DNA of 64,000 nt from JAMXLO01 sp963696645 (GTDB taxonomy: Bacteria; Pseudomonadota; Alphaproteobacteria; Acetobacterales; Acetobacteraceae): positions 992,001 to 1,056,000 of the forward strand of contig CAVOKY010000007.1 in NCBI GenBank assembly GCA_963696645.1. The letters are read 5' to 3'. A program made the translations under genes and the position numbers. Under the pieces are notes generated by a model, which was given only the letters and a program-made list of their open reading frames with translations, did no database searches and was not told the DNA's origin. Each line of letters starts with the position of its first letter. Within the stretch, counting starts at the first letter, position 1. This document shows, in pieces, positions 36,307 through 45,896 of this stretch.

Positions 36307-38898
36307 TTAACGGCTGGTTCGCGCGTGAACGCTCGACAGCAAGGCCGGGACAAATACCAGGCTGGCCAATAGCGTGCAGGCAAGGCTGATCAGCAGCAGC
36401 TTTCCCATGCTGGCGGTGCCGGGATGCGCAGATAGCGCGAGCGAGCCGAACGCCGTGCCGGTGGTCAGTGCCGAGAATACGATTGCCCTCGCCGTCGCCG
36501 AACCGAGAATTGCATGGCGCCCCGCTCGCCAGTTCATCACGAAATAGATGTTGAACGAGACGCCGACACCGAGCAGCAGCGGTAGCGCGATGATGTTGGC
36601 GAAGTTGAGCGGCAGCGGCAGCAGCACGGCCACCAGCAATGTCAGCAATGACGACAGTATGAGTGGCGCCAGGACCAGGCACATATCCAGCACACGTCGC
36701 AAGGCCAGGAACAGGATGATCGTGATCGCCACCAATGCGGTGATTGCCGCGTCACGGAAGGCATTCACGATGGTGTCGCTGGTGGCCACGATGGTCACAG
36801 CCGAACCACCCGCATCCGGCGCGACGGCGGTCACCTGTTCGACGAACTGCCGCAGACCTTTGCTGCTGCGTGCCTGCGGTGTCGACAGCACCTGTGTGCG
36901 CGCCCGCCCGTCGGGCAGCAGCCAGTCGCGCGAGATATCCGGCGGAATAGAAGCCAGCGTCACCGGTTCGGCGCTCAACGCCAGGCGCAGGTTATCGAGC
37001 TGTTCAGGCAGGAACCGCGTCAGCGCCTGATTCGTCACGAGCAGCACATCGTCGTTTGCGGTCTGCAACCGGCGGAGGTCGGCAGCGATTTCGGCTAGCG
37101 GGTAGTCCTTCGGTAGTTTCTCCAATGCCGGATCGATCTGCGCCAAAGCGGATTGCGCCGCCAGCCTGATCTGCCCTGGTGTGATCGGCGCGGCGGCTTC
37201 GTGCGGCAGCAAGGTCGGCGCCAAAATCGAATTGGCGTCGGCGATGATGGCAAGCTTCGCCTGCTGGTCATCCGGCACGAAGCTCTCGATGTTGAGCACC
37301 TTCGAGACGGTGGGGAGCTTCAGCAGCTTCGGCTTCAGCGCGGCGGCGTCAGCCACGGTCGGGGACAGGATGTCGATGGTGTAGGGATTGGTGAGCGGAT
37401 TGTTCATCAGATCGTACAGCGTCCGCATCGCTTCGGTGTTGGGATTTTTGGTGTGTAGCGGATCGGAGTCGAACTGGAGCCGCGGCGCAACCGCGATCGC
37501 CAGCACGGCCAGTCCGGCGAAAACCGCAAGAATCGGCCGTCGATGGAGTGCAACAACCGGATCGAGCGGCGCGAGCCAGGTGAAGCCGACGACCGCCTGT
37601 TCGCCCGGTGGTCGACACAGCGTGATGATGGCCGGCAGGAATCCCAGCGTGCAGATAAAGGCGATCAGCATGCCGACTCCGGCGATCAGGCCCAGCTCCG
37701 CTACACCGGAGAAAGCTGTTGGCACGAAACCCAGGAAGCCTGCCGAAGTAGCTACCGCCGCGACGAGTATCTGAAGCCCGGTGCGCGCGGCGTTCTGCCG
37801 TAATGCCTCCGCCGGGTCGGGATACTCGAAGCGCCGTTCGCGGTAACGCACCGAGAACTGGATGGCGAAGTCGACCGCGATACCGACGAACAAAATGCCG
37901 AAGCCGACCGACACCAGATTGAGTGTGCCGACGGCTGCGGCGGCAAACAGCAGTGTCAGCATCAGGCCGAGGCCCAGTGTTGCGAGAATCGGCACGATCA
38001 GCCGCCAGGTTCGCACGGCGAGGAACAGCCACAGCGTGATCAGCACGACGCTGCCCGCCAGTCCGACCACCGCTCCCTGCGCGACAGTGGCGAATTCCTC
38101 GTCCGCGAGTGCCACCTGGCCGGTGATTCGCACACGTGCCTGGCTCGCCTTGACGAATTGCAGGCCGGCGATGACCTGACGCATGGCTTTCGTCGCCTCG
38201 CCGCCGGGTTCCAGCGCGCCAAAATCCAGTTTTGGCTGTACCAGCACGAACTTGTATTGGCCGGCGAGATCATTCAGACCGCCGCTCAGCAGCAACTGCC
38301 AGGACAGCGGTTGTGCATGGCCGGCCAGCGCATCCGCCATTGCCCGGTGAAAGGCTTCCAGCGACGCGAGATAGGGATTGAGATCGGCGTCCCCCTTGTT
38401 CACGCCCATGCCGAGCAGCGCAAGCGCGGAAAACAGTCCTCGCGCGGTCGGATCGGCGACGAGTTGACCCAGGAACGGCTGCGCATCGATGGTGCGGTTC
38501 ATCAGGTTGGTCAATTGCTTCGTGTCGAGAAACAGCAGTCCTTCCTTGCGCAAAAAAGGCGAGTCATCCGGCCGGCGGACGGTATTGAAATGCTGGTGAT
38601 CCTTCATCAAGGCGTCGGCCAGCGACGCGGCGGTGGCGTCAGCCTCTTCCGGCTCCTGGGCGTCAATCACCGCGACCAGCAGACCGCTGAATTGGGGAAA
38701 GTCCTTGTTGAACTCCTCGGCGCGCTGTCGCCATGGCAGGCTCTCGGCGAACATACGATCGGTGTCGGTGCTGACGCTGAGATGGTGTGCCGCGTAGAAG
38801 CCGGAGAACGCCATGAGCAGGAGTCCGCACAGCGCCACGACGAGCGCGTGGCGTTGGCTGAATTCGACCAGTCCGACCAGCAGGCGGTTGAGCATCAT
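36307..38898 (-). CDS. hpnN: Hopanoid biosynthesis-associated RND transporter HpnN
   Basis: An 863-residue MMPL/RND transporter with the two repeated halves expected: membrane helix, large periplasmic loop, then six-helix bundles. The first half opens HALVVALCGLLLMAFSGFYA then STDTDRMFAESLPWRQRAEE, typical of HpnN. GFGILFVGIAVDFAIQFSVR is the conserved transmembrane segment of half one and LPLLLGVGVSFNIYFVMNW that of half two. HpnN carries hopanoids from the inner to the outer membrane. Its presence implies that the cell makes hopanoids, although no shc/hpn synthesis genes are in this window. Length is normal. The first of two adjacent ATG codons is used. Confidence 0.9.
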   Translation of the reverse strand: MMLNRLLVGLVEFSQRHALVVALCGLLLMAFSGFYAAHHLSVSTDTDRMFAESLPWRQRAEEFNKDFPQFSGLLVAVIDAQEPEEADATAASLADALMKDHQHFNTVRRPDDSPFLRKEGLLFLDTKQLTNLMNRTIDAQPFLGQLVADPTARGLFSALALLGMGVNKGDADLNPYLASLEAFHRAMADALAGHAQPLSWQLLLSGGLNDLAGQYKFVLVQPKLDFGALEPGGEATKAMRQVIAGLQFVKASQARVRITGQVALADEEFATVAQGAVVGLAGSVVLITLWLFLAVRTWRLIVPILATLGLGLMLTLLFAAAAVGTLNLVSVGFGILFVGIAVDFAIQFSVRYRERRFEYPDPAEALRQNAARTGLQILVAAVATSAGFLGFVPTAFSGVAELGLIAGVGMLIAFICTLGFLPAIITLCRPPGEQAVVGFTWLAPLDPVVALHRRPILAVFAGLAVLAIAVAPRLQFDSDPLHTKNPNTEAMRTLYDLMNNPLTNPYTIDILSPTVADAAALKPKLLKLPTVSKVLNIESFVPDDQQAKLAIIADANSILAPTLLPHEAAAPITPGQIRLAAQSALAQIDPALEKLPKDYPLAEIAADLRRLQTANDDVLLVTNQALTRFLPEQLDNLRLALSAEPVTLASIPPDISRDWLLPDGRARTQVLSTPQARSSKGLRQFVEQVTAVAPDAGGSAVTIVATSDTIVNAFRDAAITALVAITIILFLALRRVLDMCLVLAPLILSSLLTLLVAVLLPLPLNFANIIALPLLLGVGVSFNIYFVMNWRAGRHAILGSATARAIVFSALTTGTAFGSLALSAHPGTASMGKLLLISLACTLLASLVFVPALLSSVHARTSR

Positions 38899-39060
38899 CC
38901 GAATCGTGTCAGTTTTGTCGCACTCGGCTGAACGCGAGCGGCGTGTGATAGTCGGTCAGCCGCCCGCGGTCCATGGCGCCCCCTGGGGGCGCATCCGGAT
39001 GTTTTCACGCGGCCGCGCAGGCGGTAGGAGATATGGCAGAAGACCAGGAGGTTGAATCCC

Positions 39061-40206
39061 ATGTCGATGGCGAGTGCAACACAAGACCGTGTCGGGCCGC
39101 GCAGTCGGCCGCCATTTCGCGCCGATCATGTGGGAAGCCTGCTGCGACCGCGCGAATTGGCGGAAGCCCGTGCGGCACACAAGACAGGTACGCTTGCAGC
39201 GGAAGCACTGCGCGCGATCGAAGATCGCTGCATCGAGGCGGCGATCCGCAAGCAGGAGGAAGTGGGGCTGCGAGCGGCGACCGACGGCGAGTATCGCCGC
39301 GCGTTCTGGCACTATGATTTCGTTTCCGGGCTGGATGGCGTCGAGCTGTACGAGCCGGAGCAGAAGATCCTGTTCAAGGGTGGCCTTCCATTGCCGCTTG
39401 CGCTGCGCGTCACCGGCAAGATCGGTTGGGGCAAGCCGGTCATGGTGGACGACTACCGGTTCGTGGCGAGCCATGTTCGTGGCGCGATGCCGAAGATGAC
39501 GATCCCGTCACCATCGGTGGTGCATTTCCGTGGCGGACGACGGGCGATCGATGCGAAGACCTATCCGGACCTCGACGGGTTCTTCGTAGATCTGGGTGAG
39601 GCGTACAACAAGGCGGTGGCGGCGTTCGGTGCGGCCGGCTGCCGTTATCTGCAACTCGATGAAGTCAACATCGCCTATCTGTGCGACCCTGAGCAGATCG
39701 CCGGCCTGAAGGCGCGCGGCGAGCATGTGGACAATTTGTTGCAGATCTACGCCACGTTGTTGAATCGCGCGATCGAAGGACGGCCGGATGGCATGACGAT
39801 CAGCATGCATCTGTGCCGCGGCAATTTCCGCTCCACGTGGGTAGCGTCGGGCGGTTATGAGCCGGTGGCCGATGTGCTGTTCAACCAGATCAATTCGGAC
39901 GCTTATTTCATGGAGTACGACAGCGACCGCGCTGGTGGCTTTGAGCCGCTGCGTTTCGTGCCGCGTGGTCACAAGGTGGTGGCACTTGGGCTGATCACCA
40001 GCAAGTCGGGTGCACTGGAGACCAAGGATGAGCTGAAGCGGCGGATCGATCAGGCAGCGAAATACCTGCCGCTTGAACAGCTTGCGCTGTCGCCGCAATG
40101 CGGTTTCGCCAGTACCGAGGAAGGCAATCTGCTCACCGAGGACGAGCAGTGGGCCAAGCTGCGCCTGTGCGTCGATGTGGCGCGCGAGGTGTGGGGTGGG
40201 GTGTAA
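39061..40206 (+). CDS. MetE-like cobalamin-independent methyltransferase, short form (paralogue 2)
   Basis: A 381-residue barrel protein closely related to the one at 5510-6634: shared segments are PPFRADHVGSLLRP, TDGEYRR, MTIPSPSVVHF, CRYLQLDEVNIAYLCDP, MHLCRGNFRS and LSPQCGFASTEEGN. Zinc ligands are the His and Cys of MHLC and the Cys of PQCGF. The N-terminal half of true MetE is absent. The ATG follows AGGAGG by 10 bases. Divergent from hpnN across 162 bases. The gene stands alone, without the MTHFR-like and methyltransferase partners of paralogue 1, so the two copies may act in different methyl-transfer steps. Confidence 0.85.
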   Translation: MSMASATQDRVGPRSRPPFRADHVGSLLRPRELAEARAAHKTGTLAAEALRAIEDRCIEAAIRKQEEVGLRAATDGEYRRAFWHYDFVSGLDGVELYEPEQKILFKGGLPLPLALRVTGKIGWGKPVMVDDYRFVASHVRGAMPKMTIPSPSVVHFRGGRRAIDAKTYPDLDGFFVDLGEAYNKAVAAFGAAGCRYLQLDEVNIAYLCDPEQIAGLKARGEHVDNLLQIYATLLNRAIEGRPDGMTISMHLCRGNFRSTWVASGGYEPVADVLFNQINSDAYFMEYDSDRAGGFEPLRFVPRGHKVVALGLITSKSGALETKDELKRRIDQAAKYLPLEQLALSPQCGFASTEEGNLLTEDEQWAKLRLCVDVAREVWGGV

Positions 40207-40240
40207 CGTGCGTCACTGTTGAACATGACCGCTGCTGAGC

Positions 40241-40262
40241 GGGGGCTCCCGGAGGAGCCCCC
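40241..40262. terminator. Strong GC hairpin terminator between convergent genes
   Basis: A 9-bp perfect stem GGGGGCTCC / GGAGCCCCC with a 4-base loop, 35 bases after the stop of the MetE-like gene and just downstream of the oppositely oriented small-peptide gene. There is no long T-run, so it may work as a bidirectional block rather than a textbook intrinsic terminator. Confidence 0.7.
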
Positions 40263-40275
40263 TGCGCATCAGCCG

Positions 40276-40413
40276 TCAGCCTTCGCCACCAGCCTCACTG
40301 TTCTGGTACTGCCAGTTGTTCTGCGGCGCTGCCGCGTTGGCAGGGGTCATCAGAGCGGTGGTTCCCAGGACGATGCCGAGTACCGCGAAGGCCGCCAATA
40401 CCATCTTCTTCAT
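40276..40413 (-). CDS. Small exported peptide (45 residues)
   Basis: A short gene with a good ribosome site (AAGGAG, 9 bases before ATG). The product starts MKKMVLAAFAVLGIVLG and continues TTALMTPANA, a Sec signal cut after ANA. The mature peptide is only about 17 residues, AAPQNNWQYQNSEAGGEG, acidic and rich in Asn and Gln. It resembles other tiny exported peptides of alphaproteobacteria in layout, but I do not recognise a family. No adjacent processing or export genes. The 274 bases between it and the peroxiredoxin gene show nothing else. Confidence 0.6.
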   Translation of the reverse strand: MKKMVLAAFAVLGIVLGTTALMTPANAAAPQNNWQYQNSEAGGEG

Positions 40414-40687
40414 GTCACTCTCTCCTTCATGTTCCGCCCCGTTGGCGGAGGTCGGTTTAGTTTCGTCAGTCTGCCGCTGGGCTTCTGACGCGACGAGAGA
40501 TAGCGACATGTGCAGGTTCGGAGAATGCCGGATCAGCGAATAACATTCATGCGCATGATGATGGAGACGCGGCTGACAGTGCACGGCCAAAATGTCATTC
40601 TGATCATCAGATGAAACTGGCAATCCGCGGCAAGGGGCAAGCTACCTGGGGATTGCCATTTTGTTTCTATACCGATATAACAGACAA

Positions 40688-41362
40688 TTAACCGACGGGA
40701 CTGCCCTGCTTGGCCGGCAGGGCCGCTACGGTGGCAACCGCATCTGCTGGTTCCATGCGGATGTAGATGCGGGGGTCCACCCTCGCCAGCACGATCCGTC
40801 GATCGGGTGCAACGACGAAACCTGCCGGAATCGGCAGCCGCCAATCGCCGGTACCGTTTATGTCGGGAATATTGTGACCTAGACGGGCGTATAGGGGTCG
40901 CAGGTCCGCTCGCAACTCCTGCGTCAGGCGCCAGTCATCGGCCACGGCGTTGTTGGCGTCGTGCAGCAATGGGAAGCCCAGCCCGTTCCGTTCGGTGGTC
41001 GCCCGCATGTGGACCGGCAGTTCGGGAGAAACCCCGATTACCCGCGCCCCCAGCGCACGCAGCCTCGGCATCACACGCTGCAAGGCGCGCAACGACAGAG
41101 TGCAGAATGGACACCAGCCGCCACGGTAGAACACCAGCACGACCGGCCCTTCGTCCAGCATGGAGTAAAGCCGCAAAGGCGAACCGTTCGCGTCCGACAG
41201 CGAGAAGTCCGGCGCCACTCCGCCCTCCCGTGGCGCCATCTGCCCGGCGTCGTTCGCCAACAGTTCCGCTTCGGCGCTGGCGAACGTGGCCGCCATGCCG
41301 CGGTCGATCCGATGCATCAGGCTTGACCGGAAAGCCTCCAACTCCTTCGCCAGCGTCGCCAC
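40688..41362 (-). CDS. AhpC/TSA-family peroxiredoxin-like protein
   Basis: A 224-residue thioredoxin-fold protein of the AhpC/TSA (peroxiredoxin-like) group. The active site is GGWCPFC with C84 and C87, inside VVLVFYRGGWCPFCTLSLRA. The CxxC is more like a thiol-disulphide oxidoreductase than a typical 1-Cys peroxiredoxin, and the later IPAGFVVAPDRRIVLARVDP strand fits the same family. It should reduce peroxides or disulphides in the cytoplasm. The start is a GTG; GGGAGG lies 6-11 bases before it. It is divergent from a LysR gene, with 127 bases between starts, so that regulator is a good candidate to control it. Confidence 0.85.
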   Translation of the reverse strand: MATLAKELEAFRSSLMHRIDRGMAATFASAEAELLANDAGQMAPREGGVAPDFSLSDANGSPLRLYSMLDEGPVVLVFYRGGWCPFCTLSLRALQRVMPRLRALGARVIGVSPELPVHMRATTERNGLGFPLLHDANNAVADDWRLTQELRADLRPLYARLGHNIPDINGTGDWRLPIPAGFVVAPDRRIVLARVDPRIYIRMEPADAVATVAALPAKQGSPVG

Positions 41363-41489
41363 ACCATCCTCCCTTCGAGGGCAAGCCCGTTATCGGGTCG
41401 TCTCCCCTGCGCCAACAGAATATTGTCTTTCGGGCGGGAATCACCATTTGCGCCGCCGCGATAAGGATCATGCCGAAAAGTATGAAGCA

Positions 41490-42404
41490 ATGGATCTGCT
41501 GGCTGCTTTGCACGCGTTCAGCCGGGTAGCCGAGAGCGGCTCGTTCTCCGCGGTAGCGCGGGAAATGGGCACCACGCAGCCCGCCGTTTCGCGTCAGGTT
41601 GCCGCCCTTGAAGAGCATCTGGGGGCTCGGTTGCTGCATCGCTCGACGCGCGCGCTGGCGCTGACCGAGGATGGCAAGGACCTGCTGGCGCACGCCACGC
41701 GTGTGCTGGAGGCGGTGGAGGAGGCACAGGCCGCCATCGGCCACCGGCGCAGTTCGCCGGCCGGACTGGTTCGGCTAGGTTGCTCGGTGGGATTTGGCCG
41801 ACTCTTCATCGCGCCCCGGATGCGCACCCTGCTGGAGCGCCATCCGGAGTTGTCGATCGATCTGGCACTGAGCGACGGTATCCAGGACCTGGTCAGCGAG
41901 GGGCTGGACCTGGCGGTGCGCATTGGCGAGACCGACGACACGGCTCTGGTCGCCCGTCGCATCGGTTCCACGGACCGGCTGGTGTTGGCTTCAGCCGAAT
42001 ACCTGGAGCGTTGCGGGGAGCCGCAGCATCCCACGGAGCTCGCCAATCACACATGCGTGATCTTCAACCGGTTTGCGTCGCCGTTGGACTGGCAGTTCAC
42101 GGGACCGGATGGCTCGCTGACGGTGCATGTGAGCGGACGGTTCCAGAGCAACAGCGGCGAGGCGATGCGCGAGGCGGTACTCGCCGGGCTCGGGATCTGC
42201 TACCTGCCGGCCTGGGTGTTCCGCGCGGAACTGGTGTCCGGCGAGGTGCGGCCGGTCCTGCGCGACTGGCATTCGGCGCGCACGCCGATCCACGCAGTAT
42301 ACCCCTCGCGCCGCTACCTGGCCCCACGCACCCGCGCCGTGATCGACTTCCTGGTGGACGAATTCCGCGTCGATCCGATCATCTCGACCTACGGCGAGAC
42401 GTGA
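41490..42404 (+). CDS. LysR-family transcriptional regulator
   Basis: A 304-residue LysR regulator. The N-terminal winged helix (residues 1-60) is clear: LLAALHAFSRVAESGSFSAV, TTQPAVSRQVAALEEHLG and ARLLHRSTRALALTEDGKDL. The effector domain starts near 90 with GLVRLGCSVGFGRLF and includes GLGICYLPAWVFRAEL. The style is that of the common AphB/LrhA-like group in proteobacteria. Probably binds the 127-base region shared with the divergent peroxiredoxin gene and regulates both it and itself. I chose the ATG that places the helix-turn-helix at the usual distance from the N-terminus. Inducer unknown. Confidence 0.9.
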   Translation: MDLLAALHAFSRVAESGSFSAVAREMGTTQPAVSRQVAALEEHLGARLLHRSTRALALTEDGKDLLAHATRVLEAVEEAQAAIGHRRSSPAGLVRLGCSVGFGRLFIAPRMRTLLERHPELSIDLALSDGIQDLVSEGLDLAVRIGETDDTALVARRIGSTDRLVLASAEYLERCGEPQHPTELANHTCVIFNRFASPLDWQFTGPDGSLTVHVSGRFQSNSGEAMREAVLAGLGICYLPAWVFRAELVSGEVRPVLRDWHSARTPIHAVYPSRRYLAPRTRAVIDFLVDEFRVDPIISTYGET

Positions 42405-42562
42405 TGGCGTTCGGCAATGGCGCTCGCGCGTCATGGGCGGCGAAGGCCTGGCATCCGATTATTCCATCGCGCCTCGCATAACTGTTAGCTGCCGGCCGGC
42501 AATTCTTCCGGGCAGCCGTCGTCGCTATTTGCCGGTCGTCGACGGGATTGGAGGGCATTCGG

Positions 42563-42724
42563 ATGTTTGGAGCATTGCTGGTTGGGCTCAGCGCCTTGAG
42601 CATTGCCCTGGTTGCCGGTGCGCTGCTCGATACCGCGGTTCGGCAGCCGCAGCCGTCGGCCGGACAGAACGAACTGCGCAGGAGTTCGCTGCAACTCGAT
42701 CCGGTCCCGCGCTGCTGTAGCTGA
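42563..42724 (+). CDS. Possible small membrane or exported peptide (53 residues)
   Basis: A short open frame with GGAGGG seven bases ahead of ATG. It encodes MFGALLVGLSALSIALVAGA then LLDTAVRQPQPSAGQNELRR, with one hydrophobic helix and a hydrophilic tail ending CCS. It could be a signal-anchored peptide or a spurious frame. Support is only the ribosome site, the plausible helix and its position between regulator and glycosyltransferase genes. Confidence 0.4.
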   Translation: MFGALLVGLSALSIALVAGALLDTAVRQPQPSAGQNELRRSSLQLDPVPRCCS

Positions 42725-42787
42725 AGTTGATCTCCGACCAGGCGCGGAGCTTGCGCCTGACGGGCTTTTGCGTTGTCTGCGCCGACC

Positions 42788-44287
42788 ATGCGGATCGACC
42801 CATCCAGCCGGCCTGCCATCGACGTCGACCGGGCGATCCTGCTGCTGATCGTTGGGACGACGGCAGTGCGCGTCGTATTCGGCGCGACGCTCGGGCTGGG
42901 TGTGGACGAAAGCTACATGGTCTCCGCCGGTCGCGTGCTGAGCCCGGGGTATTACGACCATCCGCCGGTTTCCTGGTGGCTCGCCTGGGGTGCCGCACAT
43001 CTGGCTGGCAGCGAAGTCCCCATCGTCGTGCGTCTGCCGTTCATCGCGCTGTTCGCGCTGTCCACCTGGCTGATGGTCCGGCTCGGAGCGGCGATCGCCG
43101 ATCGGCGCGCTGGGCTGTGGGCTGCGGTGTTGCTGAACCTTTCGCCGGTGTTTGGCGTCACCACCGGCACGTGGGTGCTGCCCGACGGGCCGCTCGATTG
43201 TGCCCTGCTGGGCGCCGCACTCTGCCTGGTCCGCGCCTTTCAGCATGGCACATTGACGTGGTGGCTGGCCGCCGGCCTGTGCGCCGGGCTGGCACTGTTC
43301 TCGAAATACTCCGCAATCCTGACGGTCGCCGGCGCGACACTGTTCCTGCTGTCGAGCCGGAAACACCGGCCATGGCTGTCGCGACCGGGACCGTGGCTAG
43401 CGGCAGTCATCGCGGCTCTGGTGTTCTCGCCGGTGCTGCTCTGGAACGCGGAACACGGTTGGGTCTCGTTCGCCTTCCAGGGTGACCGCGCCGCCATCGG
43501 TCACTTCCGGCCGCTTGCTCCATTCGTGACGCTGGCCGGTGAGGCGCTGTTCGTGCTGCCGTGGATCTGGCTGCCGATGATGGCGGTCTTTGTCGCTGCC
43601 GTCCGACGCGGGCCGAGCGAATGGCGTTCCTGGCTGCTCTGCTGCCTTGCCGCGCCGCCGATCGTTGTGTTCGCACTGATATCCGCCTGGTCCGGTCAGC
43701 GCGTGCTGTTCCACTGGGCCGCACCCGGCTACCTGATGCTATTCCCATTGCTCGGCGCGGCCGTTGCGGAGCGACTGAATCAGCCTCCGGTACGCCGCCT
43801 GCTATTGGGAACCGCGATGTTCGTCGTCGTGGCCGTGGCAATCGTTGCCACGCAGGTTCGCTGGGGCTGGCTGCATCCGGTCATCGCCCAGGCTTCGCGC
43901 CGGGATCCCACCATCGAGGCGATCGACTGGACCTCGCTGCGCGACGATCTGACCGAGCGCGGCGTGCTGCGGCCTGGAATCATCGTCGGCGTGCCCAACT
44001 GGCGCGACGCCGGCAAGGTCGCCTACGCGCTGGGGCCGGCCGTGACCACGGTATGCCTCAATCGCGACTGCCGACAGTTCGGCCTGTCTTATCCGTCCGC
44101 CCGTTTCATTGGCAACGATCTGCTGATTCTGGCGCCTGAGCATGGTGGGCAAGTGCCGGCCGAGCTCGGACGATCGTTCGCCAGCCTTGCACGGTTACCC
44201 GATAGCGCGATACGCCATGCCGGCTCGACGCTGCAGCCAGTTGCGGTTTTCGACGCGCGGCACCTGCTCGCGTGGCCGCCGCCGTGA
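42788..44287 (+). CDS. GT39/PMT_2-family membrane glycosyltransferase
   Basis: A 499-residue integral membrane protein of the dolichol-phosphate-mannosyltransferase-like (ArnT/PMT) family. The catalytic acidic motif is near the start: LGVDESYMVSAGRVLSPGYY, followed by DHPPVSWW, both invariant in this group. About ten to twelve hydrophobic segments follow, then a soluble C-terminal part from about 375. Such enzymes move a sugar from a polyprenyl-phosphate carrier to lipid or protein at the outer face of the inner membrane. The ATG is used; an in-frame TTG five codons earlier is possible. It is followed by a desaturase gene 33 bases downstream, in the same direction. Acceptor unknown. Confidence 0.85.
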   Translation: MRIDPSSRPAIDVDRAILLLIVGTTAVRVVFGATLGLGVDESYMVSAGRVLSPGYYDHPPVSWWLAWGAAHLAGSEVPIVVRLPFIALFALSTWLMVRLGAAIADRRAGLWAAVLLNLSPVFGVTTGTWVLPDGPLDCALLGAALCLVRAFQHGTLTWWLAAGLCAGLALFSKYSAILTVAGATLFLLSSRKHRPWLSRPGPWLAAVIAALVFSPVLLWNAEHGWVSFAFQGDRAAIGHFRPLAPFVTLAGEALFVLPWIWLPMMAVFVAAVRRGPSEWRSWLLCCLAAPPIVVFALISAWSGQRVLFHWAAPGYLMLFPLLGAAVAERLNQPPVRRLLLGTAMFVVVAVAIVATQVRWGWLHPVIAQASRRDPTIEAIDWTSLRDDLTERGVLRPGIIVGVPNWRDAGKVAYALGPAVTTVCLNRDCRQFGLSYPSARFIGNDLLILAPEHGGQVPAELGRSFASLARLPDSAIRHAGSTLQPVAVFDARHLLAWPPP

Positions 44288-44320
44288 CTGGTGGCGTGTG
44301 ACTTGCATACGGATTTGGCC

Positions 44321-45235
44321 ATGACCTTGGTGTCCGATCGGGCGCTCGGCCCCACGGAATTGCGCGCTCTGTCCGGCAGGACGAATGCGGACGGAGCCGT
44401 GCGCCTTGCCGTCCACTGCTCACTGCTGGCCGGCAGCGGCTGGCTGGTCGCCGTCGCCGGACCCTGGACGCTGTTGCCGGCCATGCTGGTACTCGGCGTC
44501 GTGCAGGTGGCGCTGTTCGCGCCGGCGCATGAGACGATGCATCAGACCGCTTTTGCCGCGCGGCGTGCCAATGCGATTGTGGGATGGCTGACGTCGTGCC
44601 CGTCGCTGCTGAATGCGCAGTTCTATGCGGCGTTCCACCTGGCGCATCATCGCCACACGCAGGTGCCTGGCCTCGATCCCGAGCTCGACACGCAGCAGGT
44701 TCCGACCAGTATCGCTGCGTATGTTCGCCGCGTGCTGGGTATCCCGTACTGGCGGCTGCGATTGCGCGTAATCGCCGACTGCAGGCGCGGCGACCTGGGC
44801 GACTATTCCTATATTGGCGAGGCGGTGCGCGACCGGATCATCGTCAGCGTACGCGCCATGAGCCTGACGATGGTGGGCGGATCGGTGATCTCCGCGGTGC
44901 TGTTCGGCTGGGCAACGCCTTTCGAATTCTGGATCGTGCCGCAGCTTATCGGCCAGCCCATCCTGCGCGCCTATCTGCTGGCCGAACACACCGGCTGCAC
45001 GCTGGACCGCAACGGGCTGACCAACACACGCACCACGCTGAACAACGCGGTGGTGCGGCTGCTGATGTGGAACATGCCGTTCCACGCCGAGCATCATCTG
45101 TATCCGTCGATTCCGTTCCACCGGTTGCCGGATACGCACGAGATGCTGCGCGACCGGCTGGGCTTCGTGCAGCCCGGCTATGTGCGGTGGAACAGGGATT
45201 TCGTGCGTGGCCTGGTGGCGCGGGACGCCGGATAG
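44321..45235 (+). CDS. Membrane fatty acid desaturase/hydroxylase family protein
   Basis: A 304-residue membrane di-iron enzyme. The three histidine boxes are intact: HETMH (APAHETMHQTAF), HLAHHRH and HAEHH (MPFHAEHHLYP). The spacing is that of the acyl-lipid desaturase and hydroxylase group. Hydrophobic segments lie before the first box and between the second and third. It would act on fatty acyl chains or a related lipid, with electrons from ferredoxin or a similar donor. The ATG is chosen; a GTG ten codons earlier gives a similar N-terminus. Its position after the GT39 gene suggests lipid or envelope modification, but the exact substrate is unknown. Confidence 0.85.
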   Translation: MTLVSDRALGPTELRALSGRTNADGAVRLAVHCSLLAGSGWLVAVAGPWTLLPAMLVLGVVQVALFAPAHETMHQTAFAARRANAIVGWLTSCPSLLNAQFYAAFHLAHHRHTQVPGLDPELDTQQVPTSIAAYVRRVLGIPYWRLRLRVIADCRRGDLGDYSYIGEAVRDRIIVSVRAMSLTMVGGSVISAVLFGWATPFEFWIVPQLIGQPILRAYLLAEHTGCTLDRNGLTNTRTTLNNAVVRLLMWNMPFHAEHHLYPSIPFHRLPDTHEMLRDRLGFVQPGYVRWNRDFVRGLVARDAG

Positions 45236-45259
45236 CGGGTCCGGCGTCCCGTCACGCCA

Positions 45260-45799
45260 TCACTCGGCTGCGGCGGCAACCTCTTTCGCACGCATCGACG
45301 CAATTTTCGCCTGGGCGCGGGCACGCCGGTCGTCGAACTTCGCCAGGCGGCGCTGCGGATTCGGGTGCACGACGTTGTCCTCGGCGCCCGGGTTCTTCTG
45401 CGAACCGGCCCAGCCATGGGCGGCGATATCGAAGATAATGCCCGACAGATCGGTGTGCTTCACCTCGTAGCCATCCGGATTGTTCGGATCGCCCATGATC
45501 CAGGTGGCGCCGGCGTTACGGGCGATCTTGCCCTGCTCCACCACGTCATCGACCCAGAAGCCGATGTGATGGATGCCGACGTAATCCTTGCCGGTGCCTT
45601 GCGCCGCTTCGTCGGACTTGAAGTGCAGAATGGCGAGGTTGACCACCCCGTCGGTCAGGAACACGCCCTCGGCAAGCGGGCCGTCGAGCTCGGTGACTTC
45701 CTGCAGGCCCACCGCCTGCTTGTAGAATTCGGCGGTCTCCCAGGGATCCTCGACGCTCAGGGCGACGTGGCGGATGCGGCCTTTGGTCTTCGCGGTCAT
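45260..45799 (-). CDS. VOC-family (glyoxalase/bleomycin resistance fold) protein
   Basis: A 179-residue vicinal-oxygen-chelate protein. The paired beta-alpha-beta-beta-beta units are visible: RIRHVALSVEDPWETAEFYK with a metal-binding His, and GIHHIGFWVDDVVEQGKIA with the second one; late Glu in GYEVKHTDLSGIIFDIAAH. Members are lyases, dioxygenases or isomerases, and this one cannot be told apart by sequence. The C-terminal ~45 residues are a basic, helical extension (RRLAKFDDRRARAQAKI) beyond the fold. Complete protein; convergent with the desaturase gene. Confidence 0.82.
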   Translation of the reverse strand: MTAKTKGRIRHVALSVEDPWETAEFYKQAVGLQEVTELDGPLAEGVFLTDGVVNLAILHFKSDEAAQGTGKDYVGIHHIGFWVDDVVEQGKIARNAGATWIMGDPNNPDGYEVKHTDLSGIIFDIAAHGWAGSQKNPGAEDNVVHPNPQRRLAKFDDRRARAQAKIASMRAKEVAAAAE

Positions 45800-45896
45800 G
45801 GACAACTCCCATTGCTTTTGGCGGCTGAGGAGGAGTGTAGCGGGAAATCAGACGGTTAGCCTAGAGCGGGGGCGGAGCATGACGGCGTGGGGCCGC